Part shown: in pieces, positions 32,490-40,201 of the stretch | How the letters are laid out: every line of letters begins with the position of its first letter | How positions within the stretch are numbered: the stretch's first letter is position 1 | Source of the DNA: a virus | Length of the DNA stretch: 46,277 bases | IMG/VR virus record: IMGVR_UViG_3300009509_000058 | Location: 1 to 46,277 of that record | Strand: one strand, 5' to 3' | The notes under the pieces: generated by a model | Databases searched by the model: none | What the model was told of the DNA's origin: nothing | The model's input: only the letters and a program-made list of their open reading frames with translations | Translations under genes and position numbers: made by a program

Positions 32490-33809
32490 ATGAAAATAGG
32501 CATTATCACGACATTCCAATCGTTCATGCCCCAGTACTCACTCACCGGTATCGTAAAAGACCGCGCTGAGATGTTGACCAAATACGGTCACGAGGTGCAT
32601 CTGTTCGTGTCTGAGCGCTACCACGGCGAGGAGTTCCCAGCTAACGTAATACTGGAGAAAAAAATCCCATTCACACACCTAGCGGACTACCACACTATGG
32701 AGCAGTTCACTGGTAAGGACGAGAGCTACAAACCAGCACCGGGGTGTGACACCCCAGCACAACACCAAGCTATAAAGAACCGCACTGCCGCTATGTTCAG
32801 AGAAGAACTCACTGATTATGACGCTGTAATTACTGAAGATATCGTATTCCAGGGCTGGCACTTGCCATTCGCAGTCGCTATCATGGAAGCCTCTAAGGAC
32901 CTACCTAACGTCAAATGGCTACACGCGATACACTCGGTACCATCAGCAGGGTCTAATTTCTGGGACATGAACCTCTATGGTAAACGACACAAGCTACTAT
33001 ACCCTAACAGATCAGATGCACTCAGAGTCGCTGAGGAATATCGTGGCGTGATCGACGACGTTAGAGTCATCCCACACATCAAAGACATCCGTACGCTGTT
33101 CGACTACTCACAAGACACACGAGACTTTATCGATTGGTGTCCCGGAGTAATGCAAGCCGAGATAGTCCAGATCTATCCAGCGTCAGTGGATAGACTAGAG
33201 GCCAAACGTCTATCAGAGGTCATAGGGGTATTCTCACACCTAAAGCGTATGGGCAAGACAGTGTGCCTAGTGGTAGCTACTCAGTGGGCAACAGGCCAAA
33301 AACAGCTAGATATCATCAACGGATATAAGAGGGAAGCTATCGACAAGGGCCTTGACGTCGGCACGGACATCGTGTTCACCCCGGACTTTAAGCCCCCAGG
33401 TCGAGAGAAGGCATTCGGTGTCGGCATACCCAAGACAATGATCAGAGAGTTATTCCAACTCTCCAACCTGTTCATATTCCCTACTCGTGAGGAGACATTC
33501 GGGCTAGTACTACCGGAAGCCGCGCTGTGTGGTAGTCCTATAGTGGTACTAAACGGTTCATTGGATATGATGCGTGAGATCTCAGGCCACAATGCACTGT
33601 ACTTTGATTTTGGATCGCATTTCCGTGTAGCTAACCACAAGAATGGTATAGACCCGCTGCTCAGGGATATAGCATTGATAGTACTAGGGCGTATTCTGGC
33701 TAACGAGAGTGTACGACTCAAGACATATATGAGGAGGCACTATAACATGGACTACCTGTATAAACGATATTACGCTCCTATATTGGCCGAGAGCAGGATG
33801 TGGATATGA
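32490..33809 (+). CDS. GT4-family (GT-B) glycosyltransferase
   Basis: A 439-residue protein starting MKIGIITTFQS, with a Rossmann-type N-terminal domain (IVKDRAEMLTKYGHEVHLFV). The C-terminal nucleotide-sugar domain carries the GT4 signature LFIFPTREETFGLVLPEAAL (about residues 328-347), with the E-x7-E pattern, then CGSPIVVLNG. GT4 enzymes use nucleotide-activated sugars and retain anomeric configuration. It is the first gene after the fibre operon hairpins, with a GGAGG ribosome site. Possible acceptors are the Ser/Thr-rich virion proteins, phage DNA or a host polysaccharide; location favours the first (inference). Confidence 0.87.
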   Translation: MKIGIITTFQSFMPQYSLTGIVKDRAEMLTKYGHEVHLFVSERYHGEEFPANVILEKKIPFTHLADYHTMEQFTGKDESYKPAPGCDTPAQHQAIKNRTAAMFREELTDYDAVITEDIVFQGWHLPFAVAIMEASKDLPNVKWLHAIHSVPSAGSNFWDMNLYGKRHKLLYPNRSDALRVAEEYRGVIDDVRVIPHIKDIRTLFDYSQDTRDFIDWCPGVMQAEIVQIYPASVDRLEAKRLSEVIGVFSHLKRMGKTVCLVVATQWATGQKQLDIINGYKREAIDKGLDVGTDIVFTPDFKPPGREKAFGVGIPKTMIRELFQLSNLFIFPTREETFGLVLPEAALCGSPIVVLNGSLDMMREISGHNALYFDFGSHFRVANHKNGIDPLLRDIALIVLGRILANESVRLKTYMRRHYNMDYLYKRYYAPILAESRMWI

Positions 33810-34219
33810 TACTTATCACTGATATATCTATGAAAGAGGTCAAGGGTGATTGGGCTGAATTATCATATTTCAATAACACTGATACGTTCTTTATGGAACA
33901 TATTATGTCTTATGAATCTGTACATGGTCGTGTAATAGTCACCGACGACGGAAGTGAGATATGCCTTGGGTTAGCTAACCACGTTAATGAGCTTCTAGGC
34001 TTACCATTCAGAGCCATAGATAATCAAGTAAAAACTATTACGGATTTGCATGACCGTGTGGTACAAGCAAATAGATCTATATCGCGCCTGGAAAAATCAC
34101 AAAAGCAATTAAAAACAGATAATAAAATATTCAGACATAAACTCACCAATATATACAACATGACGTTCTGGCAGAGATTGAAATTCCTGCTTTACAAAGC
34201 AACCATCAAAGGCATATAA
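33806..34219 (+). CDS. Coiled-coil protein ending in NMTFWQRLKFL
   Basis: A 137-residue protein read from the ATG at 33806, which overlaps the GT4 stop in ATGA (a GTG at 33800 is possible). The C-terminal half is a coiled coil (DNQVKTITDLHDRVVQANRS and ISRLEKSQKQLKTDNKIF), ending with HKLTNIYNMTFWQRLKFLL. The next gene shares this C-terminal motif, so the two are paralogs in that part. Coiled-coil partners near glycosyltransferases can act as scaffolds, but no evidence fixes that here. AT-rich relative to the GT4 gene. Confidence 0.6.
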   Translation: MILITDISMKEVKGDWAELSYFNNTDTFFMEHIMSYESVHGRVIVTDDGSEICLGLANHVNELLGLPFRAIDNQVKTITDLHDRVVQANRSISRLEKSQKQLKTDNKIFRHKLTNIYNMTFWQRLKFLLYKATIKGI

Positions 34220-34224
34220 TATAC

Positions 34225-34473
34225 ATGATAGTAGAACGTGAATTATTTATATCACAGTCACTAGAGATAAAAGAACAGTCTATCACTATAGGTAATCTAA
34301 ATGACAGACTAAATAAAGTATCTAAACAACTAGTATGGGCTGAAAACACGATAGGAAGTCTCAGACAAAATAACAAAAAACATAGATATAAACTGCACTA
34401 TATAGTAAACATGACGCTCTGGCAGCGCCTAAAATTCCTATTCTGCCCAGAGCGAGCCATCAAAGGAGTATAA
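34225..34473 (+). CDS. Coiled-coil protein, paralog of upstream neighbour
   Basis: An 82-residue protein (MIVERELFISQSLEIKEQSI) made of a heptad-rich helix (TIGNLNDRLNKVSKQLVWAE) and a C-terminal HRYKLHYIVNMTLWQRLKFL segment, shared with the 33806-34219 product. The C-terminal aromatic/basic block could be an amphipathic membrane- or partner-binding helix. It lies between the two GT-B genes in the same direction. It looks like a partial duplicate that lost the N-terminal domain. Confidence 0.6.
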   Translation: MIVERELFISQSLEIKEQSITIGNLNDRLNKVSKQLVWAENTIGSLRQNNKKHRYKLHYIVNMTLWQRLKFLFCPERAIKGV

Positions 34474-34478
34474 CCACC

Positions 34479-34730
34479 ATGGATTTATTCGCAATAATAT
34501 CACTAACAACCCGTATCCTAGACACGCTACTGCCAATAGCCAGTGATGTCTACAGAGCAGTACAAGACCCAACCGACAAGACCGCTACCAAAAAGAACGC
34601 AGTAGAGCTAATCCGCCAGAAAGCAGCTGAGAAAGGCCTAGACGTAGGACACACCGAGGCTGAGATAGCACGATCCGCTATACATTTTATGAAAGCTAAA
34701 GCCAAACGGCACCAGCAGTACATACCATAG
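34479..34730 (+). CDS. Small helical protein, unknown
   Basis: An 83-residue protein (MDLFAIISLTTRILDTLLPI) with an N-terminal hydrophobic amphipathic helix, then a charged helical part (KNAVELIRQKAAEKGLDVGH, AEIARSAIHFMKAKAKRHQQ). Size and layout are a little like LL-H-type holin-associated proteins, but the hydrophobic segment is short, so this is only a possibility. Weak ribosome-site similarity precedes its start. Function unknown. Confidence 0.55.
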   Translation: MDLFAIISLTTRILDTLLPIASDVYRAVQDPTDKTATKKNAVELIRQKAAEKGLDVGHTEAEIARSAIHFMKAKAKRHQQYIP

Positions 34731-34740
34731 GGAGACTATA

Positions 34741-35859
34741 ATGCCAAACCTAGTATATCTCTACACATCAGGAGGAGCCCCTCGCGGTGATCTCACTAAC
34801 ACACCACCATACGACCCAACCCCAGACACTCACAACAGGTTCGCTCTAATGGCCCCGTCCGATGGTATGGTACATATGTTTCAGTTACTCACTGAGTACC
34901 ACTACTTTGACTCTATGACGGTACTCATAGACTCTACTAAGTCGCCAGGCTCGTTACCACTAGGTAAATGGTCTACCATCCATACCATACCATCAATGTC
35001 ATTAGCGCTTAACTACATAAACCCAGGAGATATACTAGTGGTCAGGGGAGGGTTCAGGGCCTGGTACCCTCTCCTAGACCATATCTACAGACAGCGCAAG
35101 AACTGGATACTGTTCTATAGAGCGAACACTAACAGACACCCATGGCCATTCTGGGACATAATACTGAATGATCTTATTGATGAGCCTAGAGCTATCAGGG
35201 GACGTCTACACTATAACTTCTCTAAGCCTGTCAATGAGTCTATATTCGGTATCATAGACGCTCCCAGTACAATCCCACGCGAGTATGACGTCATGATAGG
35301 CGCATCCCACATACACCGCAAGAAAGGCCAATACATTACAGTAAAGGCACTACAGCAATACTACCATATGTTCGGTATCAAACCACGCGCTATACTGCCA
35401 GGCGGCTATATGCGATGCACAGAAAACAACACAATAAAATCCATCATTAGATCAGGCGACGTAGACATCACCGGACCTAAGAACTTCACCAGGCAACAGC
35501 TAGCGCTACAAATGAATCGTACCAAGCTATTCGTACACCCAGGCTATGGTGGTCAGAACGACCGTGGTATCCTAGAGGCTATGTGCTGCGGATGCCTACC
35601 ATTGATATTCGGTCAGCGTCATGTATCGCCAATCATCTGGGATCACTCAGTACACATACCACAAGACCCAAACAACATAGCCCAGACCATACACAAGGCA
35701 CTCAGCATGGTCGATGATTATGACCGCACAACATACCAACGTATCAACGGTCTAATCGAGGTGTGTCTACCTAAGATGGTAGATCTACTACAATTCATCA
35801 GCAAACACCCAGTACCGGACAGATCAGCTGCCTGTGCTGAGTTTACAGGAGGACGATAA
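34741..35859 (+). CDS. GT-B glycosyltransferase (GT4-like)
   Basis: A 372-residue protein. The N-terminal domain starts MPNLVYLYTSGGAPRGDL and contains a Rossmann-like GDILVVRGGFRAWYPLLD. The C-terminal domain has VMIGASHIHRKKGQYITVKA, MNRTKLFVHPGYGGQNDRGI and LEAMCCGCLPLIFG, matching the acceptor- and donor-binding E-x-M-x-x-G pattern of GT4-like enzymes (about residues 280-305). It would transfer a sugar from a nucleotide donor; donor and acceptor are unknown. Start preceded by GGGAG. The end of the gene carries the AGGAGG used by the following methyltransferase. Confidence 0.8.
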   Translation: MPNLVYLYTSGGAPRGDLTNTPPYDPTPDTHNRFALMAPSDGMVHMFQLLTEYHYFDSMTVLIDSTKSPGSLPLGKWSTIHTIPSMSLALNYINPGDILVVRGGFRAWYPLLDHIYRQRKNWILFYRANTNRHPWPFWDIILNDLIDEPRAIRGRLHYNFSKPVNESIFGIIDAPSTIPREYDVMIGASHIHRKKGQYITVKALQQYYHMFGIKPRAILPGGYMRCTENNTIKSIIRSGDVDITGPKNFTRQQLALQMNRTKLFVHPGYGGQNDRGILEAMCCGCLPLIFGQRHVSPIIWDHSVHIPQDPNNIAQTIHKALSMVDDYDRTTYQRINGLIEVCLPKMVDLLQFISKHPVPDRSAACAEFTGGR

Positions 35860-35863
35860 TGTC

Positions 35864-36454
35864 ATGTATGACTTAGATAAAGCCTATAGCGAAAAGTTCT
35901 TTAATCAACGCAAATCACTATCCTGGCGCGTACCGATAGTAGTAAGCGCTATCGAGGACGTACTGCACCCAACCTCAGTGATCGATGTCGGTTGTGGCAA
36001 CGCCGATCTGCTCAAGGGGTTCTCACCAGACTGTAAGAAATTCGGTCTGGAGGGCACTCACAATGCTATTAATGCCATAGGTAAACACGACGATATCTAC
36101 ATATTCATTCGAGATCTCAGAAAACCTCTGGATGACTTCCTACTACACAAAGCCGACCTTGCCATATGCTTTGAGGTCGCTGAGCACATAGAGCCGGAGT
36201 ACGCTGATGTGTTTGTGGATAACCTCTGTGGATTATCAGATAGAGTACTCATGACAGCGGCACCTCCAGGGCAGGGTGGTAACCATCATGTCAACTGTCA
36301 GCCGTTCGCTTATTGGTTCTATAAATTCACAGCACGAGGCTATAGACATGAGACAGCTACCACAGTACAGTTACGACTACAATGGAATAGATGGAAAAAC
36401 AAGAAGGGCATTAAAGCCTACTACAATAACCTCATGTACTGGGAAAGGATCTAG
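35864..36454 (+). CDS. SAM-dependent methyltransferase (class I)
   Basis: A 196-residue protein read from the ATG at 35864, 11 nt after AGGAGG. It shows the class I motif I VIDVGCGNADLLKGF (about residues 37-51), a second motif around FGLEGTHNAINAIGK, and the motif IV/post-IV region ADLAICFEVAEHIEPEYADV. A His-containing GNHHVNCQPFAYWFYKF follows, typical of small-molecule or sugar O-methyltransferases in polysaccharide clusters. Set among glycosyltransferases, capping or decorating glycans is the best guess; DNA or protein methylation cannot be excluded. Confidence 0.82.
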   Translation: MYDLDKAYSEKFFNQRKSLSWRVPIVVSAIEDVLHPTSVIDVGCGNADLLKGFSPDCKKFGLEGTHNAINAIGKHDDIYIFIRDLRKPLDDFLLHKADLAICFEVAEHIEPEYADVFVDNLCGLSDRVLMTAAPPGQGGNHHVNCQPFAYWFYKFTARGYRHETATTVQLRLQWNRWKNKKGIKAYYNNLMYWERI

Positions 36455-36456
36455 CC

Positions 36457-37242
36457 ATGGGCGTAGACATTACCATAACCGCAACATGCCGACCTGAGAT
36501 TCTACACCGTACCCTAGAGTCATTTAACCGTAATATGCTGAGATTCCACCAAAACATCATCAACAATGTATTCATCAACATAGACCCTGTAGGTCCAGGC
36601 GACCCACGCGAAACCGCTATTGTAGCTGGGGAGTTCTTTCCTATAAAAAAACTTACAATACATGTACCGTTTACTCCATCATTCCCTAAAGCGTTCATCT
36701 GGTGCTGGCAGCAAACACTCACCACTGACAGTGCTTGCGTATTCCACCTAGAGGATGACTGGGAGCTAACACGACCAATAGATCTCCAGCAACTATTCAT
36801 ACTACTCCGACTCTACCCGGACCTCTCTATACTGCGCCTATCAGCATTCAGGTCCGGTACTCACATAATGAAATGCTGGAACAAGCTCATCCAGTGGAAT
36901 GGTACGTTCTTTGAGGTACCACCTGACCTCCGTGGTCTACTGGGGTTTTGTGGTCATCCATCACTAATACGCAAAGAGTTCATCCAGACTGTACTACCTC
37001 ACCTCGACTCTGATAAGAACCCAGAGAAGCAGATCAAGGGTAATCATCCTCAGTTTGGTCCATACATCCTAGCTCATAGGTTTGGTGTTTACCACGGACA
37101 AGACGAACCGCCTGCGATCCACGACATTGGTAGACAGTGGATGATCGACAATGGTATCCGGGATCTAAAGCGTGGTTTACACAATGGGAGAATAGTGAAG
37201 GTAAAAATCCGAAGTCAGACACAACACCTACCGATAAGGTAA
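36457..37242 (+). CDS. GT-A fold glycosyltransferase-like protein
   Basis: A 261-residue protein with an N-terminal GT-A style start (DITITATCRPEILHRTLESF) and an acidic metal-binding candidate CVFHLEDDWELTRP at about residues 93-106 (the EDD/DxD type). Further conserved-looking segments are SILRLSAFRSGTH and GLLGFCGHPSLIRKEFI. The C-terminal part has a His-rich segment (AHRFGVYHGQDEPPAIHDIG). It lies two bases after the methyltransferase stop. Family number is uncertain, but a nucleotide-sugar transferase is likely. Confidence 0.72.
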   Translation: MGVDITITATCRPEILHRTLESFNRNMLRFHQNIINNVFINIDPVGPGDPRETAIVAGEFFPIKKLTIHVPFTPSFPKAFIWCWQQTLTTDSACVFHLEDDWELTRPIDLQQLFILLRLYPDLSILRLSAFRSGTHIMKCWNKLIQWNGTFFEVPPDLRGLLGFCGHPSLIRKEFIQTVLPHLDSDKNPEKQIKGNHPQFGPYILAHRFGVYHGQDEPPAIHDIGRQWMIDNGIRDLKRGLHNGRIVKVKIRSQTQHLPIR

Positions 37243-37277
37243 TTAAGCACGATGATACAAAACAATCAACACTGAGG

Positions 37278-37307
37278 ATAATAAAATAACACTCATAGAT
37301 CGGAGGA
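37278..37307 (+). repeat. Duplicated 30-nt leader, copy 1
   Basis: An exact 30-nt block that ends in CGGAGGA and supplies the ribosome site for the gene at 37316. The same 30 nt occur at 37534-37563. Exact identity suggests a recent duplication or a conserved regulatory leader. Confidence 0.85.
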
Positions 37308-37315
37308 TATTACAT

Positions 37316-37537
37316 ATGACCGGCAAGATATGTAAAGGTGCATTATTTATAGAAAGATTTGGTATACTTACTGAACAGCAATGCCCATATGACAACGGCC
37401 ATGGTAGCATTTGTGGTACTTGGTGTCCTTTGTTTGGGGAGGCTAGAATGACACTTGATGGTATTGACCTAGACATATGTGGTAATAAACACCTAATATT
37501 TAGTGAGTTGGATACCACGCAAGCTGCGAGGGAATAA
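37316..37537 (+). CDS. Small Cys-containing protein, unknown
   Basis: A 73-residue protein (MTGKICKGALFIERFGILTE) with cysteines in CPYDNGHGSICGTWCPLFGE and a later DICGNKH. The pattern suggests a metal-binding or disulfide-stabilised small domain. The start is 9 nt after GGAGG within the duplicated leader. The stop TAA lies inside the second copy of that leader. Function unknown. Confidence 0.6.
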   Translation: MTGKICKGALFIERFGILTEQQCPYDNGHGSICGTWCPLFGEARMTLDGIDLDICGNKHLIFSELDTTQAARE

Positions 37538-37563
37538 TAAAATAACACTCATAGATCGGAGGA
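37534..37563 (+). repeat. Duplicated 30-nt leader, copy 2
   Basis: An exact copy of the 30-nt block at 37278-37307, again ending in CGGAGGA, here serving the gene at 37571. The stop codon of the previous gene is inside the repeat. Confidence 0.85.
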
Positions 37564-37570
37564 CCATAAC

Positions 37571-37765
37571 ATGAACGCCCATATAACCCAGACCAAAATA
37601 CAACTCATCCCTACCACAGACGCCGAGGCTAACCTACTACAGATATTCGTGACGCTGTTCGCTAGCGGTGACAGCCACATGGAGATCCTACTAGAGACTG
37701 GAGATCATCCACAGGCTGCTGTGTTTAGGTTGGGCGATAACGGCACTGTGTCGGTGGTTCACTAG
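37571..37765 (+). CDS. Small protein, 64 aa, unknown
   Basis: A 64-residue protein (MNAHITQTKIQLIPTTDAEA) with an N-terminal strand, a helix (AEANLLQIFVTLFASGDSHM) and two short strands (AAVFRLGDNGTVSVV). It has a strong ribosome site from the duplicated leader. The compact alpha/beta pattern suggests a folded domain. No family recognised. Confidence 0.55.
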   Translation: MNAHITQTKIQLIPTTDAEANLLQIFVTLFASGDSHMEILLETGDHPQAAVFRLGDNGTVSVVH

Positions 37766-37781
37766 AGAGGGAGATAATACA

Positions 37782-37925
37782 ATGGAAGACAATAGCAATA
37801 ATACACAACAGCAGCAACCAATACCATCATGGATAGTAAAGCTCTATAGCATCTGGCTATCGATAAAACGCATTATAGGCCTGGCTAAAGACATCCGTGA
37901 GGAGATACACGACGATGAGCAATAA
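37782..37925 (+). CDS. Short protein with one hydrophobic helix, 47 aa
   Basis: A 47-residue protein with a Gln/Asn-rich N-terminus (MEDNSNNTQQQQPIPSW), a hydrophobic basic helix (IVKLYSIWLSIKRIIGLAK) and an acidic C-terminus. The gene starts 6 nt after GGGAGA and overlaps the next gene. It may be a peripheral or single-pass membrane peptide. Function unknown. Confidence 0.5.
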   Translation: MEDNSNNTQQQQPIPSWIVKLYSIWLSIKRIIGLAKDIREEIHDDEQ

Positions 37926-38244
37926 CTATAGAAAATCACGGTGCTGTAAGACTTGCGCGCATCAACGTAGTAAGGAGTGCTGGTATGGTGGTAGCTATAA
38001 TCACCAGGTCTGTGACGACGATACATGCGATAATCATTCGTGGGATAAACCACATGGTATACATCCAAATAGATCTATCTGGATATGTAACCTATGCCGT
38101 AACCACACGACTGAACTACCGTGTTATTTAGTACGTATAGGCACTGCTGTACCACCAATCGCATGTGTAGATGGTCTATGCAAGCCGGAGTGGGAGCGTA
38201 TAGTACGCTACAACGATATTATTAACATACTGAAAGGCCAATAG
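37915..38244 (+). CDS. Cys-rich protein with ELPCYL motif (paralog 1)
   Basis: A 109-residue protein from the ATG at 37915 (a GTG at 37897 is less likely because it overlaps the AGGAG). The N-terminal half is rich in Cys and His (CCKTCAHQRSKECW, CDDDTCDNHSW). The C-terminal half has WICNLCRNHTTELPCYLVRI, then PPIACVDGLC. The second half is shared with the 38939-39157 product (WICNYC...ELPCYLIQVG). The Cys spacing suggests one or two zinc sites. Function unknown. Confidence 0.65.
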   Translation: MSNNYRKSRCCKTCAHQRSKECWYGGSYNHQVCDDDTCDNHSWDKPHGIHPNRSIWICNLCRNHTTELPCYLVRIGTAVPPIACVDGLCKPEWERIVRYNDIINILKGQ

Positions 38245-38577
38245 ATGGGTATCATATCAGCAGCGACAATCTACCTAACCCTGATCCTAATACCGATCAC
38301 GCTGTACTACGGCTCAGGTATAACCACGCCGTTCTGGTACTGGTCAGCTGGTCTGGTATCTGGGCTAACAATCTGGGTAATACATACAGCATTACGCACA
38401 CAGAAACCAGCAGCACACACTACTACACTAACTGACACACCACAGCCTATAGAGTACGATGAATGCCCTAGGTGTTTCTATTACGTAGACTCTAACTGCT
38501 GGTATCGCTATCTACGATGTGCTGACGTAACACAGTGTGGGTATAAACCAAAATCACCGGGGAGGCAACCATGCTAA
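38245..38577 (+). CDS. Two-TM protein with Cys-rich tail
   Basis: A 110-residue protein with two hydrophobic N-terminal helices (IISAATIYLTLILIPITLYY and FWYWSAGLVSGLTIWVIHTA) and a Thr-rich spacer. The cytoplasmic-type C-terminus contains CPRCFYYVDSNCWYRYLRC followed by VTQCGY. A membrane anchor with a zinc-knuckle-like tail is plausible. A holin role is possible from the topology, but the Cys tail is atypical. It overlaps the next gene by 7 nt. Confidence 0.6.
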   Translation: MGIISAATIYLTLILIPITLYYGSGITTPFWYWSAGLVSGLTIWVIHTALRTQKPAAHTTTLTDTPQPIEYDECPRCFYYVDSNCWYRYLRCADVTQCGYKPKSPGRQPC

Positions 38578-38939
38578 AAGAAGGCGATGTAATAGAGATT
38601 AAAAAGGGAATGAAGGTGTATGCAGATGTACCTGAGCATTACGTTTATGCAAACAGGAGGGGTTCATTTAAACTAACGCATAGTATTGTGCTTATTAATG
38701 ATAATTTCGATTACCTATGTGGAAAATACGTTGTATATAAGACCGCTATGGACGGTGGTGGATGTGGCCATGGCCCACACGATATCTATCCAGACGGTCA
38801 TCATGTATTTTGTATGCTGTCTGACGATAATGATGTACGCATAGATTTTTATCAAAGTGGTAGCTTCACAGCTATGCTGCCTAATATAAAGCCTATAGCT
38901 AGGGCAAAACGGACTTGGGTTATGGAGGATTGTGAGTAA
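38571..38939 (+). CDS. Hypothetical protein, 122 aa
   Basis: A 122-residue protein (MLKEGDVIEIKKGMKVYADV) of mainly beta character: KLTHSIVLINDNFDYLCGKY, then a glycine-rich GGGCGHGPHDIYPDGHHVFC and VRIDFYQSGSFTAML. The GDVIEIKKGM start and the GKYVV element resemble small barrel folds. The Cys/His cluster in the middle could bind metal. The sequence is AT-richer than the glycosyltransferase genes. Function unknown. Confidence 0.6.
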   Translation: MLKEGDVIEIKKGMKVYADVPEHYVYANRRGSFKLTHSIVLINDNFDYLCGKYVVYKTAMDGGGCGHGPHDIYPDGHHVFCMLSDDNDVRIDFYQSGSFTAMLPNIKPIARAKRTWVMEDCE

Positions 38940-39157
38940 TGACAAAAGATCCTATTACAGTATGGATATGCAACTATTGCGTATCTGATGATATTGTTGG
39001 GCGAGAATTACCATGTTATCTAATACAAGTTGGTGAAACATGTAGCCCGAATCGTTGTCCTGAGAGTGGCATACACGGTATAGTCTGCAATTGGAGCTGT
39101 GTATCCGGCAAACAGGATATAATACAACTACTAAGAACATTAAAGAATAAAAAGTAA
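38939..39157 (+). CDS. Cys-rich protein with ELPCYL motif (paralog 2)
   Basis: A 72-residue protein (MTKDPITVWICNYCVSDDIV) corresponding to the C-terminal half of the 37915-38244 product: WICNYC, ELPCYLIQVG, then CSPNRCPESG and a further Cys pair. The start overlaps the preceding stop (TAATG). The likely zinc site and small size suggest a regulatory or assembly role, not assigned. Confidence 0.62.
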   Translation: MTKDPITVWICNYCVSDDIVGRELPCYLIQVGETCSPNRCPESGIHGIVCNWSCVSGKQDIIQLLRTLKNKK

Positions 39158-39166
39158 GGGATTACA

Positions 39167-40201
39167 ATGCCACATAAACTATCAATAATAATGCCGTTCT
39201 GCGGAGAGTACCCACAGAACATATTCACTATAAAATCAATATGGAATCAATTCAGAGATTTGGATTACGATGTCGACTGGGAATTAATCGCTGTGAATAA
39301 TTGGTGTAGCCAGGTAGCAATCCAAGCAGATTATGCCTACACGTGCCCAGATTGTGGTAAATCCCGCAAGATCACTAGAGCTGAAGCTAATCGTTACCGT
39401 CCACCGTATGCCAAAGATGATCCTGGTGGTAATAGAGTACGTGCCTACGCAGCAATACATCCATGGTTGAAATATGTAGAATACTCTGATAAACTATCGC
39501 ATTGGAATGCTAAGAACGCAGGTGTGACATCATCAACTGGAGATATACTGTTCTTTATAGATGCTCATTGTGATATAGACCCTGGTATATTAGCTGATAT
39601 GTTTATGTTCTACTCAGAACACTATAAAGAATTAAATGGCACACTTCATTTACCAATATATTATTTCCTAGAACGTCCTGATAAAGCGCTTATATATAAG
39701 TTAGTGGCCAAACCAGAGGTATCTATGTATCACTACTCGTTTACAAGATATAGACATATTCCATTAGACGTCAAACAAGTACCATGTATGTCTACCTGTG
39801 GTATGATGATGTCTAGGGAGATATATGATCAGCTTGGAGGATGGCCAAAAGAGTTAGGCATATATGGTGGAGGTGAAAACTTTATTAACTTCACGTTAGC
39901 AGTGCTTGGTAAGACTGTAAACATATATCCTACTAGAATGTCACTGCATCACTATGCCGAGAAGCGAGGCTATAATTTCGAGTACGTTGATCATAAACGC
40001 AACCAGATCATAGCAACATATATGTTTGGTGGTTATGACCGTGCTAAGACATTCTCGCAAAACTGCAAACTCGACCCAAAGACGGCAGAGCGCGTACTGG
40101 CCGAGGTCACAGATCGCTGTGCAGACCACCGAGCACTAATAGAAAAACAACAAATCACTACTATAGAGGATTGGTACGATAAATGGCAGCCAAAATCATA
40201 G
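39167..40201 (+). CDS. Polypeptide GalNAc-transferase-like glycosyltransferase (GT2/GT27-like)
   Basis: A 344-residue GT-A enzyme. Its start LSIIMPFCGEYPQNIFTIKS is typical of GT2. The acidic motif reads GDILFFIDAHCDIDPG, with DAHC at residues 132-135 preceded by AKNAGVTSSTGD. A later segment contains STCGMMMSREIYDQLGGWPK, then GIYGGGENFINFTLAVLG (GGGEN at 234-238) and IYPTRMSLHH with His 261-262. Eukaryotic polypeptide GalNAc-transferases carry D-x-H with a nearby Cys/Glu, then GG-F and a W-GGEN-E segment, then a conserved His. The order here is the same, though the lectin domain is absent. An unusual CPDCGK insert near residue 60 may bind zinc. Its best acceptor candidates are the Ser/Thr tracts of the tail and neck proteins (inference). 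Confidence 0.72.
   Translation: MPHKLSIIMPFCGEYPQNIFTIKSIWNQFRDLDYDVDWELIAVNNWCSQVAIQADYAYTCPDCGKSRKITRAEANRYRPPYAKDDPGGNRVRAYAAIHPWLKYVEYSDKLSHWNAKNAGVTSSTGDILFFIDAHCDIDPGILADMFMFYSEHYKELNGTLHLPIYYFLERPDKALIYKLVAKPEVSMYHYSFTRYRHIPLDVKQVPCMSTCGMMMSREIYDQLGGWPKELGIYGGGENFINFTLAVLGKTVNIYPTRMSLHHYAEKRGYNFEYVDHKRNQIIATYMFGGYDRAKTFSQNCKLDPKTAERVLAEVTDRCADHRALIEKQQITTIEDWYDKWQPKS

Noticed and set aside
36276-36497. Alternate-frame reading within the methyltransferase gene
   Set aside because: It overlaps well-supported methyltransferase and GT-A genes in another frame and has no domain of its own.
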